Below, in pieces: positions 1-8,855 of a stretch of 64,000 nucleotides of DNA. The position numbers and the translations under genes were made by a program. The stretch's first letter is position 1. Every line of letters starts with the position of its first letter. This stretch comes from Streptomyces rhizosphaerihabitans. GTDB taxonomy: Bacteria; Actinomycetota; Actinomycetes; Streptomycetales; Streptomycetaceae. Below the pieces are notes generated by a model that saw nothing but the letters and a program-made list of their open reading frames with translations, was not told where the DNA came from and searched no databases. The stretch lies in assembly GCF_025399795.1 (NCBI RefSeq), contig NZ_JAODTZ010000002.1:186001-250000 (forward strand), in the 5' to 3' direction.

Positions 1-2
1 CC

Positions 3-788
3 GCGATCGCCCAGGCGGCCCTCGCCTACTGCGCCGGCCGGGGCGACGCCATGTTCGTCGGCTCCGTCCCGGAGGGCTTCGTGGACGCCGGGCAGGCCGT
101 CGCGTACGGGCAGGCCTTGCAGACGAGGAAGGCGTACGGAGCGCTGTACGGGCCGTGGATCGTCGTGCCCGATCCGATCGGGACCGGGACCGGTCCGCAG
201 ATCACGCTCCCGCCGGTCGGGCACGTGCTGGGAGTCTGCGCGCGGATCGAGGCGACCCGCGGGATCTGGAAGGCACCGGCCGGCGACGAGGCCAATCTGC
301 TCGGCGTGCTGGACGTGGAGACCCGCATCTCCGACGCCGACCACACGGACCTCGTGGTCAACGGCGGTGTCAACGGCATCCGGCCGGTGCCGCGGGCCGG
401 GATCGTGGTGGACGCCTCCCGGACGCTCAGCTCCGACCCGCGCTGGCGCTACGTCAATGTGCGGCTGCTGTTCAACTTCGTCGAGAGCAGCCTTCGTACC
501 GGACTGCGCTGGGCACGGCAGGAGCCCAACCGCGAATCGCTGTGGAGCGCCGTCGAGTTCGGCACCGTGACCCCGTTCCTGATGGGGCTGTGGCGCCGGG
601 GCGCGTTCGGCACCGGCAGCCCCGAACAGACCTTCAAGGTCACCGTCGACGCCACCAACAACCCGCCGGACCAGGTGCAGCAGGGCCTGCTGCAGGTCCA
701 GGTGCTGTTCTACCCGTCCCGCCCGGCCGAGACGATCGTGATCGTCGTCGGCCAGCAGGCGAGCGGTGCCACGACCAGTGAGGTCTGA
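3..788 (+). CDS. Contractile tail sheath protein, C-terminal part (5' end outside window)
   Basis: This is the last 261 residues of a phage-tail-sheath-type protein; the frame is open from the first base, so the gene starts left of the window. The order of secondary-structure-like segments, ending in a segment like FYPSRPAETIVIVVGQ, matches the conserved C-terminal sheath domain. Central features are WRYVNVRLLFNFVESSL and the late LQVQVLFYPSRP strand that links neighbouring subunits in known sheaths. In contractile systems the sheath contracts and drives the inner tube through a membrane. It is directly followed by the tube gene, the standard sheath-tube order. The whole downstream operon supports the call. 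Confidence 0.9.
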   Translation, partial: AIAQAALAYCAGRGDAMFVGSVPEGFVDAGQAVAYGQALQTRKAYGALYGPWIVVPDPIGTGTGPQITLPPVGHVLGVCARIEATRGIWKAPAGDEANLLGVLDVETRISDADHTDLVVNGGVNGIRPVPRAGIVVDASRTLSSDPRWRYVNVRLLFNFVESSLRTGLRWARQEPNRESLWSAVEFGTVTPFLMGLWRRGAFGTGSPEQTFKVTVDATNNPPDQVQQGLLQVQVLFYPSRPAETIVIVVGQQASGATTSEV

Positions 789-794
789 GCCCAC

Positions 795-876
795 CGGACG
801 GTTCCACCGGACGGGTCACACCGGACGGTCACAGCGGACAGGTCACGGCGGACGGTCCCGCCGGACGGTTCCACCA
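795..876 (+). repeat. Degenerate 13-14 bp tandem repeat between sheath and tube genes
   Basis: The spacer between the sheath stop and the tube Shine-Dalgarno consists of about six imperfect copies of a unit like ACCGGACGGTTCC, with a period of 13-14 bases. Copies differ by one to three bases. No open frame with a start and ribosome site was seen in it. It may be slipped-strand sequence or an RNA element separating the two most abundant structural genes. Confidence 0.7.
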
Positions 877-897
877 GAGGGAAAGCGAGGAGCGGTC

Positions 898-1368
898 ATG
901 CCCAGGGTCAACGACTTCGACGAGGGTTATCGGGCCAATGAGTTCGTCCTCGTCATCGAGGGCGTGGAGAGTCCCAGCGTGAGCAAGGTGTCCGGGCTCA
1001 GCGAGGGGGAGCTGGACACGATCGAGCAACCGGACGGCGGCAGCGGTCACGTGTACAAACTGGCCGCCGCGAAGATGAAGTTCGAGCCGCTGACCATCGA
1101 GCGGCGGGTCGACGGCAGCGCCGACGACAAGCGGTTCCTGGACTGGTTCCAGCAGACGTTCCGCCTCAACGCCCCACGGCAGGGCGGCTCTTCGGTGCGC
1201 AAGAACGGCATGATCGTCAAGCGTCACTTCGGGGATGTCGTCCTGCAGTTCGCCTTCTACGGCGCATGGGTCAAGTCGTCCAAGTTCACCGACCTCGAAG
1301 CCGGGTCGACGAACCTCTTCCTGCAGACCATCGTGCTGGAGCACGAGGGTCTGGAACGCGTCTCCTAG
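898..1368 (+). CDS. Contractile injection system inner tube protein
   Basis: A 156-residue protein of the phage tail tube (T4 gp19-like) family that would stack as hexameric rings inside the sheath. The N-terminus (VNDFDEGYRANEFVLVIEG), the segment VSKVSGLSEGELDTIEQ and the C-terminal LQTIVLEHEGLERV are typical of tube proteins in injection systems and phages. The start is the ATG at 898, preceded by GCGAGGAG; an upstream in-frame extension would run back through repeat DNA and is not credible. It sits directly after the sheath and is followed 10 bases later by the gp26-like gene. Confidence 0.92.
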   Translation: MPRVNDFDEGYRANEFVLVIEGVESPSVSKVSGLSEGELDTIEQPDGGSGHVYKLAAAKMKFEPLTIERRVDGSADDKRFLDWFQQTFRLNAPRQGGSSVRKNGMIVKRHFGDVVLQFAFYGAWVKSSKFTDLEAGSTNLFLQTIVLEHEGLERVS

Positions 1369-1378
1369 GAGCCCCCCG

Positions 1379-2173
1379 ATGACCCTCACCGATACCGCGC
1401 CCGGCCGGGCCGGCGCCCGCGAACTCGACGTCACCCTCCCGATCGGCTACGTCGACCACGACGGACAGACGCACCGGCAGGTGACGCTGCGCAAGATGAC
1501 CGGCCGCGAGGAGGCGCTCCTCGCCGACCCGGCGAACCAGCGCAACGGCGGCCGGCTGGTCACCGCGCTGCTGCACAGCTGTGTCGTGCGGCTCGGCGAC
1601 CTGCAGCAGGTACGCCGCGGTGACATCGACGCCATGTACTCGCTGGACCGCAACTTCCTGCTGATCCGGCTGCGCAGCTTCACGTTCGGGCCGGAGCTGA
1701 AGGCCGGTTACACCTGCCCGTCCTGCGGCGACCGTTTCGAGCAGACCGAGGATCTGGACACACTGCCGGTGCGCCCGCTCGCCGACGGGGAGACGCCGCA
1801 GGACGTGGTGGTCGAACTCCTCGACGGGTACGTCGACCGTGACGGGTCGGTGCACACCGCGATGACGCTGCGGCCGGCGCGCGGCGACGACGAAGCGGCG
1901 GCGGCGCCCCAGCTGCGCAAGAACGCGTCGCTGGGCAAGAACGCGCTGCTGGCCCGCTGCCTGCGGTCCCTCGGCGACCTGCCGCAGCACCGGCTGGAGG
2001 CGCTCGGCCCGAAGATCCTGGCCGATCTCACCCTGACCGACCGCCGGCTGATCGACCGGGCCTTCAACGACGGCGCGCCGGGCATCGACCTGATCCGCGA
2101 GCTGGACTGCCCGGCCTGCGGGCACGAGATGCGGGCCACCTTGGACATGACGAATTTTTTAGTTCTGGAGTGA
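1379..2173 (+). CDS. T4 gp26-like baseplate/tail protein with two zinc-type CxxC motifs
   Basis: A 264-residue protein resembling the T4-type baseplate proteins found after the tube gene in injection systems. The N-terminal part (RELDVTLPIGYVDHDG...VTLRKMTGREEALLADP) is the conserved core. It has two CPxCG motifs, CPSCGD near residue 115 and CPACGH near residue 250, which together could hold a zinc ion. The middle carries a charged alanine-rich linker. The start ATG at 1379 follows GGAGCCCCC. The stop overlaps the GTG start of the next small gene, so the two are probably translationally coupled. The exact structural position in the particle is inferred. Confidence 0.75.
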   Translation: MTLTDTAPGRAGARELDVTLPIGYVDHDGQTHRQVTLRKMTGREEALLADPANQRNGGRLVTALLHSCVVRLGDLQQVRRGDIDAMYSLDRNFLLIRLRSFTFGPELKAGYTCPSCGDRFEQTEDLDTLPVRPLADGETPQDVVVELLDGYVDRDGSVHTAMTLRPARGDDEAAAAPQLRKNASLGKNALLARCLRSLGDLPQHRLEALGPKILADLTLTDRRLIDRAFNDGAPGIDLIRELDCPACGHEMRATLDMTNFLVLE

Positions 2174-2343
2174 GTCTCGACCAGCTCCGCCGGGAGGTCT
2201 TCTTTCTCGGCTACCACCTGCACTGGCCCTACGGCGAGCTGATGGACATGGCCGCCGGGGACCGGCGCGAGTTCGTGGATCTGCTGGTCGAGCAGATCCA
2301 GCGGGAGAACGCCCAGGTCGAGGCGGCCCGCGACCGGAACTGA
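2170..2343 (+). CDS. DUF6760-like small tail protein
   Basis: A 57-residue protein whose GTG start overlaps the preceding stop (GTGA). The sequence begins SLDQLRREVFFLGYHLHWPY and contains GELMDMAAGDRREFVDLL, then a charged helical tail rich in Q, E, N and R. Small proteins of this form lie between gp26-like and tape-measure genes in many phage-tail-like clusters (DUF6760). They occupy the slot of tail-assembly chaperones, so an assembly role is a reasonable inference. It is shorter than most automated length cut-offs and is easily missed. Confidence 0.75.
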   Translation: MSLDQLRREVFFLGYHLHWPYGELMDMAAGDRREFVDLLVEQIQRENAQVEAARDRN

Positions 2344-2354
2344 CCGGCTGACCG

Positions 2355-2480
2355 GCCGACCCGCACCGACCGACTGACCCGCACTGACCGGTTGACCGGA
2401 ACCGACCGGGCCGACCCGCGCCGGCCAGCCGACCCGCATGGACCAACTGACTTGCGATGACCACCCGACCCGCACCGACC
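2355..2480 (+). repeat. Seven-copy 18-bp tandem repeat (minisatellite-like)
   Basis: Seven consecutive 18-base units resembling GCCGACCCGCACCGACCG fill most of the 171-base gap between the DUF6760-like gene and the first hydrophobic protein. Copies vary at several positions, but the 18-base register is kept throughout. The spacing is a multiple of three, so all plus and minus frames read as short peptide repeats, yet none has a credible start and ribosome site. The gene following it has its own GGAGGGAGGG site. Confidence 0.75.
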
Positions 2481-2514
2481 GGGTCGGACAGCCGACGGAG
2501 GGAGGGCCGACACG

Positions 2515-4119
2515 ATGCCGGTGATCATGCTGCTGCGCGGGCTGACCCGCTCGCTGTGCGCGACGGTCCGCACCCTGACGCCGTGGCTGGAGATCGTCGA
2601 CCACGAGTCGGTGGTCGTGGAGCGCGCCCACGCCGCGTTCCTGGTGCACTGGTGGGGGTTCGAGACCCCTCTCACCCGGCTGAACCTGAACGGGTACATC
2701 GTCAACATCGGTCAGTTGGAGGAGCAGTTCGCGGCCGCCCAGCGCTCGGTTCCGGTGAGCCAGGGCGGCCCGAACGCCACGGGGTCCCTGCTCGGGCTCG
2801 CCGGGAAGATCGTCGGCATGGCGCTCGACCCGCTCTACGCCGTGGCCGGAATCTATCTGGTGACGAGGCTCACCCACTTCAGCTGGAAGACGCTGATCCT
2901 CGCGGTGGTGTGGAGACTGGCCCCGTTCGCGCTCGCCGTCGGCATGGTGGTCGCGCCGGTCGGCACCGGCGTCCTCGTGGGTGGCGGACTGGCTGCCGCG
3001 GGCTTCGGCTACGGCCTGCTGGTGGCGCTCGGCGACCGCCGCGAAGTACGCGCCGCCTACGAGCTGTTCGGGTCGCTGACCCGGCTGTTCATCGCCGTGC
3101 GGGACGTGATCGGCCAGGTGCTCGGCGACCGGATGCGCAACCCGCTCACGGCGGGTCTGGTCATCGTCGGGGCACGGCTCGGGCGGCTGTTCGGCCAGGT
3201 GCTCGGCGCCATGGCGTTCCTGGTCGTCAGGGTGGCTCCGGCGCTCGCACCGGTCGCCGCGCTGATGAACGGCCTCGCCTCGCTCGCCGGCGGGGCGGCC
3301 ACCGCGATCGGCGAGGTGGCCGCCGACGCGACGTCCCGTGTCGACGGGGCGCTCTCCCTCGACCGCCTCCTCACCCGGGTGACCGGCGTGCTGCGGACGC
3401 AGCTCACCGCGGCGGGCGCCGCGTTCGGGGACGGTCTCCGTGTCCTGGAGTCCGCGCTTTCGACGGTGGGCGGCAAGCTGACGGTGGGCATGTTGCCCAC
3501 CGAACTCGGCACGTTCGTCGGAGACTTGATCACCGGCCATCCGACCGTCCGGGTCGTCACCGGGCTGCGTACCGAGGCGGACGTCTTCCTGGCCGCCCTG
3601 GATGCCGCACCGAAGAAAGCCAAGAAAACGCCGTCCGAGCCGAGCCGGCTCGCACCGCTGATCGCCGCGCTGCCTGAGCTGCCGTCCGTCAAATTCCCGC
3701 CCCTGCCGTCGCTGCCGTCGCTGTCCTCGCTGCCCGATGTGACGGTGCCGCCCCCCGCGCCTGTCGCCGAACCGCCGTTCGTGGTGCGGGTCCCGGCCGT
3801 CCGGGTTCCGGCCGTGACCGGACTGGCCGTGCCGGAGCTGCCGCGCTTCCTGAGCGCGCCGGTCGACCTCACCCCGCTGAAGGCGATCGTCGACCACCTG
3901 CTGCCGGCCGCGTTGGCGGGCCCGGTGCGGGAGAAGGTGGACCGGCTGCTCTCCGGCTTCCCGGTCGCCGAGCTCCCGGAGAGCGACGTGCTCCGGCCGG
4001 TGGTGCGCACGCTGCGACTGCGGGTGCCCGGCGCCGACCCGGACGATGTGCGCCGCTTCCAGGACGGGCTCCTGGCGCGGCTTCGGAAACAGCCTTACCT
4101 GACCGGCGCGGGCGGGTGA
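2515..4119 (+). CDS. Large hydrophobic protein 1 in the tape-measure slot of the injection-system operon
   Basis: A 534-residue protein of no recognised family. Residues about 95-190 are strongly hydrophobic (for example FALAVGMVVAPVGTG and LAAAGFGYGLLVALG), followed by a long alanine/glycine-rich amphipathic helical region. A proline-rich linker lies around residues 375-440 (PPLPSLPSLSSLPDV, VPPPAPVAEPP), and the end is charged. The N-terminal GYIVNIGQL resembles YVVNINDL in the third protein of this set. Gene position between tail chaperone-like and hub genes is where phages place the tape measure. Alternatives are a membrane-acting payload or a membrane anchor. A strong GGAGGGAGGG site precedes the ATG. 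Confidence 0.55.
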   Translation: MPVIMLLRGLTRSLCATVRTLTPWLEIVDHESVVVERAHAAFLVHWWGFETPLTRLNLNGYIVNIGQLEEQFAAAQRSVPVSQGGPNATGSLLGLAGKIVGMALDPLYAVAGIYLVTRLTHFSWKTLILAVVWRLAPFALAVGMVVAPVGTGVLVGGGLAAAGFGYGLLVALGDRREVRAAYELFGSLTRLFIAVRDVIGQVLGDRMRNPLTAGLVIVGARLGRLFGQVLGAMAFLVVRVAPALAPVAALMNGLASLAGGAATAIGEVAADATSRVDGALSLDRLLTRVTGVLRTQLTAAGAAFGDGLRVLESALSTVGGKLTVGMLPTELGTFVGDLITGHPTVRVVTGLRTEADVFLAALDAAPKKAKKTPSEPSRLAPLIAALPELPSVKFPPLPSLPSLSSLPDVTVPPPAPVAEPPFVVRVPAVRVPAVTGLAVPELPRFLSAPVDLTPLKAIVDHLLPAALAGPVREKVDRLLSGFPVAELPESDVLRPVVRTLRLRVPGADPDDVRRFQDGLLARLRKQPYLTGAGG

Positions 4120-5966
4120 TGACGATGCCGATCGACTTCGCCACGGCCGCGGCCCGGTTCGCCGGGGCCTTCGCCGCCCAGGAGCACGCCATGCGCGTGG
4201 CGCGGCGCGCCGTGCGACCGGTACTGGAGCGCCGGCTGCTGGCCGGGCGGCAGGCGGACCGGGCCACCGCGCGCTTCCCGGCGCTGCGGTTCGTCGACGG
4301 CGCGGTGACCCTGCGCGTCGCACCGGCGCAGCGCCGTGCGCTCACCCGGACCGCGCCCGTGCCGACCCCGGCCGACGCCGGGCTCGCGTTCCTCGCCGGT
4401 CTGACCCGGCCGCTGCGGCTCGACGACGCGGACGCGATACCCGACCTGCTGAGCCAACTCCTCGCGCTGTCAGCCGCGTTGGACGCGTCGGCGTCCACCG
4501 CGGCGCCGCGGCCGGCCATGTTCGACAGCTCGGACCTCGTCGGAGTCGCGGTGCTGGCCTTCCGGGCCCTCTCGGAGGCAGGCGTCAAGGGCGGTGAGCT
4601 CGAACGGTTCACCGACCGGATCCGGCCCTTCGTGCCGGTGCCCCGGGCCGAGACGACACCGCCGTCCCCGCCGTCGGTGTCCGCGACCGGGTCGCTGGAG
4701 GGGATCGCGGCGGGCATCGCCACCGGGATCGCGGTCGTCGTGCTGCTGCCCGCCGTGGCCGAGTCGCTGCTGGGCGCACTCGGCACAGTGGTCCGGCGCA
4801 CCCTCCAGCAGCAGTTCCAGGCAGTGCTGGAGCTGCGGCGCGACGCGCTGAGCACCGCGTACGCCCGATTCGCCGGTCTGATCGGCACGGCGACGCGACT
4901 GACCCGCGGGATCGCCGGACTGCTCGGCGCGCACCTGGACTTCACGGTGCGCCTCCTGCTGGCGTTCGGCACCGCCCTCGGTACCCGGATCCGTGACTTC
5001 GTCGGCGCGCTCGGCTACGCGCTGCGTGGCGTGGTCCGGCTCATGCGGGTGGCGCTGTTCGTCATCACCACCGCGTTCGACTTCAACCTGGCCCGGCTGA
5101 TCCCGTGGATCGGCGGCACGTTCGTGCCGAACGTGGCCGCCTTCTCGCTCGACGACCTCCTGGACAAGCCCGGAACCGGACTCAACCGGAACCTGTACGA
5201 CGCTCTCTCGGACGTTCTGGACTGGATCCGGAAACGGGTGCGCCGCAGCCCGCTGGTGCTGTGGCCGTACGCGCGCCGGCAGCTCCGCCGCGCCCGCCGG
5301 CTCCTGGACGCGCTGTTCGACACCCACGGCCCGGGGCATGTGCTCCTGCCCGCGTTCCCCGAGGGCCCGCCTCTCGCCTTCCACTCGGACTTCCCGCGCC
5401 TGGTCGACCCGGCGCTCGGTCCGGCCCTGGCCGGCGCGGTCGGTGCGCTGGGCGACGGGCTGCGCACCGCCGTCCGGGGAGCGCTCACCAGCACCGCCAC
5501 CGGCCTGGGCGGGTTCGCCGACGCGAGCGTCGCCGCTCAGCGCGACGCGAGCCGGCTCCCGGGCCTGGACCGGATCGGCGACCGGTCCGTCGCGCTCGCC
5601 GACCGGGTGTTCGGCGACGAGATCCGGCGGCAGAGCGCGGCCCCGCCACCGGACCAGCTCGCGCGGGCGTTCGAGTCGTGGTTGGCGAGCGGCGGATTCG
5701 TGGTGGTCGGCGCGGTCATCGACGGGTACGTCGGCGGGCTGGTCGACCGTGCGGGCGAGCCGCTCCCCACGTCGCCGAGGATCCTGCGCCGGGCCGCGCT
5801 CGGGCGGGTCGTCCTGCCCCGGCTGACCCTGCGCGTCCGCGCCGGCAGCGACCTCGACGAGGACCTCGCCGACACGGTGGCAGCAGCGTTCGCCGGCGCC
5901 GTCCGGGACGCCTTCCGCACGGGCGAGCGGCGGCTGCGCATCCTCACCGAGGGGGTGCGGGTCTGA
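4116..5966 (+). CDS. Large hydrophobic protein 2 in the tape-measure slot
   Basis: A 616-residue protein overlapping the preceding gene by four bases. Residues about 190-340 hold several hydrophobic stretches (GIATGIAVVVLLPAVAESLL, LLLAFGTALG, RVALFVITTAF). The C-terminal third (GDGLRTAVRGAL, SVALADRVFGDEI, AFESWLASGG) aligns by eye with the C-terminus of the next protein (SDGLRTIGTTLE, SARLADKLVVGEA, AYEAWLTHGG). The two therefore appear to be diverged copies. The N-terminus is arginine/alanine-rich and helical. No enzymatic motif was seen. The role is inferred only from its place: tape measure, tube-lumen component or membrane-active cargo. Confidence 0.55.
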   Translation: MMTMPIDFATAAARFAGAFAAQEHAMRVARRAVRPVLERRLLAGRQADRATARFPALRFVDGAVTLRVAPAQRRALTRTAPVPTPADAGLAFLAGLTRPLRLDDADAIPDLLSQLLALSAALDASASTAAPRPAMFDSSDLVGVAVLAFRALSEAGVKGGELERFTDRIRPFVPVPRAETTPPSPPSVSATGSLEGIAAGIATGIAVVVLLPAVAESLLGALGTVVRRTLQQQFQAVLELRRDALSTAYARFAGLIGTATRLTRGIAGLLGAHLDFTVRLLLAFGTALGTRIRDFVGALGYALRGVVRLMRVALFVITTAFDFNLARLIPWIGGTFVPNVAAFSLDDLLDKPGTGLNRNLYDALSDVLDWIRKRVRRSPLVLWPYARRQLRRARRLLDALFDTHGPGHVLLPAFPEGPPLAFHSDFPRLVDPALGPALAGAVGALGDGLRTAVRGALTSTATGLGGFADASVAAQRDASRLPGLDRIGDRSVALADRVFGDEIRRQSAAPPPDQLARAFESWLASGGFVVVGAVIDGYVGGLVDRAGEPLPTSPRILRRAALGRVVLPRLTLRVRAGSDLDEDLADTVAAAFAGAVRDAFRTGERRLRILTEGVRV

Positions 5967-5968
5967 CA

Positions 5969-7764
5969 TGGACGAGACCGAGGAACTCATCACCCAGCTC
6001 GGACTGCTGCTCACCCAGACCCGGTTCGGGCGCCGCGCCCTGGAGGACATCGAGCGCGCCACGTCGACCTACGGCACGTTCGCGTTCACGTCCGTCATCA
6101 CCGCCGGACCGAACTTCGGCGCGCCGCCGATGTACGAGGGCGCCCTCAAGGTCTACGTGGTCAACATCAACGACCTGGCGCCGGGCGGCGGGTTCGGCGA
6201 CTTCCTCTCCGGGCTGCTGGGCGGTCTCGGCGGGTTCGTCGGCAACCTGATCGGCGGCGCCGCCGGCGGCGCCGTCTCGCAGTTCCGGCTGGTCGGGTCG
6301 CTCGGCGACCTCGCGTCGCTCGCCGAGCACGTCGAGCACATCCTCACCATGCTCGGCGTATCCGCGGTCACGCCCGCAGCCGCACCCGCAGCCGAGGCCA
6401 CGGCTCCCACTGCCCCGGGAGCCGGCCTGATCGCCCAGCTGGAGAGCATCAAAGGCGCGGTCGACACACTCACCAAGCTGTTCCAGGCCGCCGGCAACCC
6501 GCCCGTCGGAGCACAGCCGGCGGCCGCCCAACTGGGCAGTGCCACCGCACTGCTGAACGCCGTCGCGAAGGTCGTGGACGGCCTCGTCCTCGCGCTGCCC
6601 ATCGCCGTCGGCTCGCTCGCGGTGCTGATCAGCCGGCTCGGCGACATCCGGCAGGGGATCGCCGAGACACTCCGCTTCGGGCTGCGGGTCACCTTGCTCC
6701 TGCGCGGCGCGCTCCTTGTGCTCGCGCTGGACACGGTGGCCGTCGTGGCCCGGGTCGGAGCCTCCGTCGTAGGCGTCCTGGCGTCCACCGTGGACGGGAT
6801 CATCGGCGGTGTCTTCGACGGCGTGCAGCAGGCACTCCTCGCGGTGCTGCGGATCGGCGTCGTGCTCGGCGACGCCGTCAGGGCCACCGTGGACGGCCTG
6901 CTCAACTGGCTGATCCCGACGATCGACGCGGTCCTGCGCAACCTCGGCGACCTACGGGCGTTCCGGATCATCACGCATCTGGTCCGGATCCTGCCCGCGG
7001 TGCTCCCCCTGGTCTTCGAGCTGCTGACCGACACCCAGGTGTCCGACAAGCAGCAGAACGCTCTCACCGACGCGGCCAAGCTCGGCTTTCCGGCCACCTC
7101 GTCCGACGGTCCGGGCCCGGTGGCGGTCCGGCCCGCGCCGCCGAACTTCGCCGCGGCGCTGTCCGACCCGGCGTTCATCGCGGGCCTGACCGAGCCGCTC
7201 GGCAAGGTGCGCAAACTCGGCACGGACGCGGTCGACCTCGGCGCCGGACAGCTCTCGGACGGGCTGCGCACCATCGGGACCACGCTGGAGGCCGCCGCGC
7301 TGGCCGAGACCAGGCTGTCCGACGCGCGGCTCGGCCGGGCCCTGGACGACGTCAGCACCCAGTCGGCGAGGCTGGCCGACAAGCTCGTGGTCGGCGAGGC
7401 GACGACACCGCAGACCGGCCTGACAGCGGTGGCCAACGCGTACGAGGCATGGCTGACGCACGGCGGACTCGACGGCCTGCTGTCCTCGCTCACCAGCCAT
7501 TTCGCGAGTCCGGCGGGCCAGAACGGGATCCCGCGCCGCGCGGTCGAGTCGGCGGACCGGACCCGGGCCACCATCCAGATCGACGAAGTGGTCGTCGACG
7601 TGGAGAGCGCCGCACCCGGACCGGTCGCGACGCCCTACGTCATCCGGACCACCACCGAACCCGATCCCTCCACCGCCCCGTCGGACGACATCGAGCAGCA
7701 CGCCCGGATGTGGTTCGACTACGACCAGCGCGGCGGCGGCAGCCGGCTGCCCCTACCGATCTAG
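5969..7764 (+). CDS. Large hydrophobic protein 3 in the tape-measure slot
   Basis: A 597-residue protein starting at the ATG at 5969, two bases after the previous stop. The N-terminal third includes glycine-rich stretches (FLSGLLGGLGGFVGNLIGG) after YVVNINDL. The middle (about 205-355) is a near-continuous series of hydrophobic helices such as LVLALPIAVGSLAVLI and LLLRGALLVLALDTVAVVA. The C-terminus shares the SDGLRT and YEAWLTHGG pattern with hydrophobic protein 2 and ends in an acidic tail. Amphipathic glycine-rich helices fit a tape measure or a pore former; neither is proven. It is followed directly by the CIS tube/adaptor gene. Confidence 0.55.
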
Positions 7765-7772
7765 GAGTCGCC

Positions 7773-8522
7773 ATGTCACGCACCGCCGGCTACCTCGCGA
7801 ACCTCATCGCCGTCCCACCGCTGATCTTCCGTTTCCAGTTCAACCCGGAGCTGCTGTCGGAGAAGAAGAGCTTCGCCTACCGGGAGACCACCAGCCTCGG
7901 CAACTGGGCGTTCGACCAGACGGCAGCGTCCAAGGGCTTCGGCAACGTCAGCGGGATCGTCACCGACCTGAAGGAGATCGGCAGTTCGCTGGTCGGGACG
8001 AAGGCGCTGGAGGCCGACTTCGGCAAGCCGCGCTCGTTCGCGCTGGACTTCGCCCTCGACGCGCGGTCCCTGCCGGACATCCCGGCGCAGCAGAGCGGCG
8101 ACGGCTCGGCGTCGGACGACGCACGGTTCGGCGGCCGGATCGAGCCCAGCCTCGCGGTGCTGCGCTCGTTCATGAATCCGGCCTGGGATCCGGTCAACGA
8201 CGTACTCGCCTGGTTCAGCGGTGCCAAGACGTTCTGCCCGCCGGCCCAGCCACCCGTGTGCACGCTCAAACTCGGCGGCATCGACCTGGACTGCGTGATG
8301 ACCGACCTCAACATCAAGATCACCAAGTTCAAGCCCGACCTCACGCCGGAGCGCGCCGAGGTCAGCCTGACCCTCAACGAACAGACCGCTTCGATCACCA
8401 CCAGCCTCGACGTGCTCGACCGGCTGGTCGAGGTCGGCAAGTCCTACGGGCAACTGGACTTCCAGGACTGGCTGCAGGCCGTACCCGGCGCCGGCCTGGT
8501 GCAGAACATCTTCGAACTCTGA
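7773..8522 (+). CDS. CIS tube/adaptor protein (Afp7-like, without LysM)
   Basis: A 249-residue protein with the family hallmark FRFQFNPELLSEKKS near the N-terminus and the late segment CVMTDLNIKITKFKPDLTPERAEVSLTL (quoted here as a landmark near residues 170-195). Homologues in extracellular injection systems connect the tube to the baseplate hub and often end in a LysM domain. Here the LysM-like part is absent and a separate gene follows, suggesting a split arrangement. The start ATG at 7773 is preceded by TAGGAG. Spacing to the next gene is 14 bases. Confidence 0.8.
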   Translation: MSRTAGYLANLIAVPPLIFRFQFNPELLSEKKSFAYRETTSLGNWAFDQTAASKGFGNVSGIVTDLKEIGSSLVGTKALEADFGKPRSFALDFALDARSLPDIPAQQSGDGSASDDARFGGRIEPSLAVLRSFMNPAWDPVNDVLAWFSGAKTFCPPAQPPVCTLKLGGIDLDCVMTDLNIKITKFKPDLTPERAEVSLTLNEQTASITTSLDVLDRLVEVGKSYGQLDFQDWLQAVPGAGLVQNIFEL

Positions 8523-8536
8523 GAGGGCACCCGATC

Positions 8537-8854
8537 ATGTCCGTGTCGATCACCTCGCGGTACCGGCAGGCCGCGGTCTACCCGGCCGTGGACGCCACCG
8601 GCAGCACGCGGGCCACCGTGGCGATCCGCAGGTACGCGCCGCCCGCCGCCGGCGGCATCAACTACGAGCACCGGGTCACCGGCGTGGAGGACATCGAGTA
8701 CCTGTCCTGGCGCTACTTCGGCGACAGCCAGGTGTGGTGGCGCATCGCCGATGCCAACCCGGTGCAGTTCCCGCTCGACCTGCGACCTGGTGCCGCCCTT
8801 TCGGTACCGGCCTCGCAGGACATCGGCCAGGTCAGCCGGGACCGGGTGTCGTGA
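8537..8854 (+). CDS. LysM/gp53-like baseplate hub protein
   Basis: A 105-residue protein. The core YEHRVTGVEDIEYLSWRYFG is followed by WWRIADANPVQFPLDLRPGA and then LSVPAS, which is the LysM-like fold pattern used by phage tail protein X and gp53-like baseplate proteins. It lies between the tube/adaptor protein and the gp27-like hub, its usual place in such clusters. The ATG at 8537 is preceded by GAGAGGG. It probably binds the outside of the hub at the tube base; this role comes from the family and not from any feature specific to this copy. Confidence 0.75.
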   Translation: MSVSITSRYRQAAVYPAVDATGSTRATVAIRRYAPPAAGGINYEHRVTGVEDIEYLSWRYFGDSQVWWRIADANPVQFPLDLRPGAALSVPASQDIGQVSRDRVS

Positions 8855-8855
8855 G

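Noticed and set aside
26..379. Minus-strand open frame opposite the sheath gene
   Set aside because: It is a shadow of the sheath frame with no ribosome site and arginine/serine-rich composition.
1708..4323. 871-codon minus-strand open frame across the gp26-like and first hydrophobic genes
   Set aside because: High-GC antisense frame without family features; the plus-strand frames have conserved tail-protein motifs and coupled starts.
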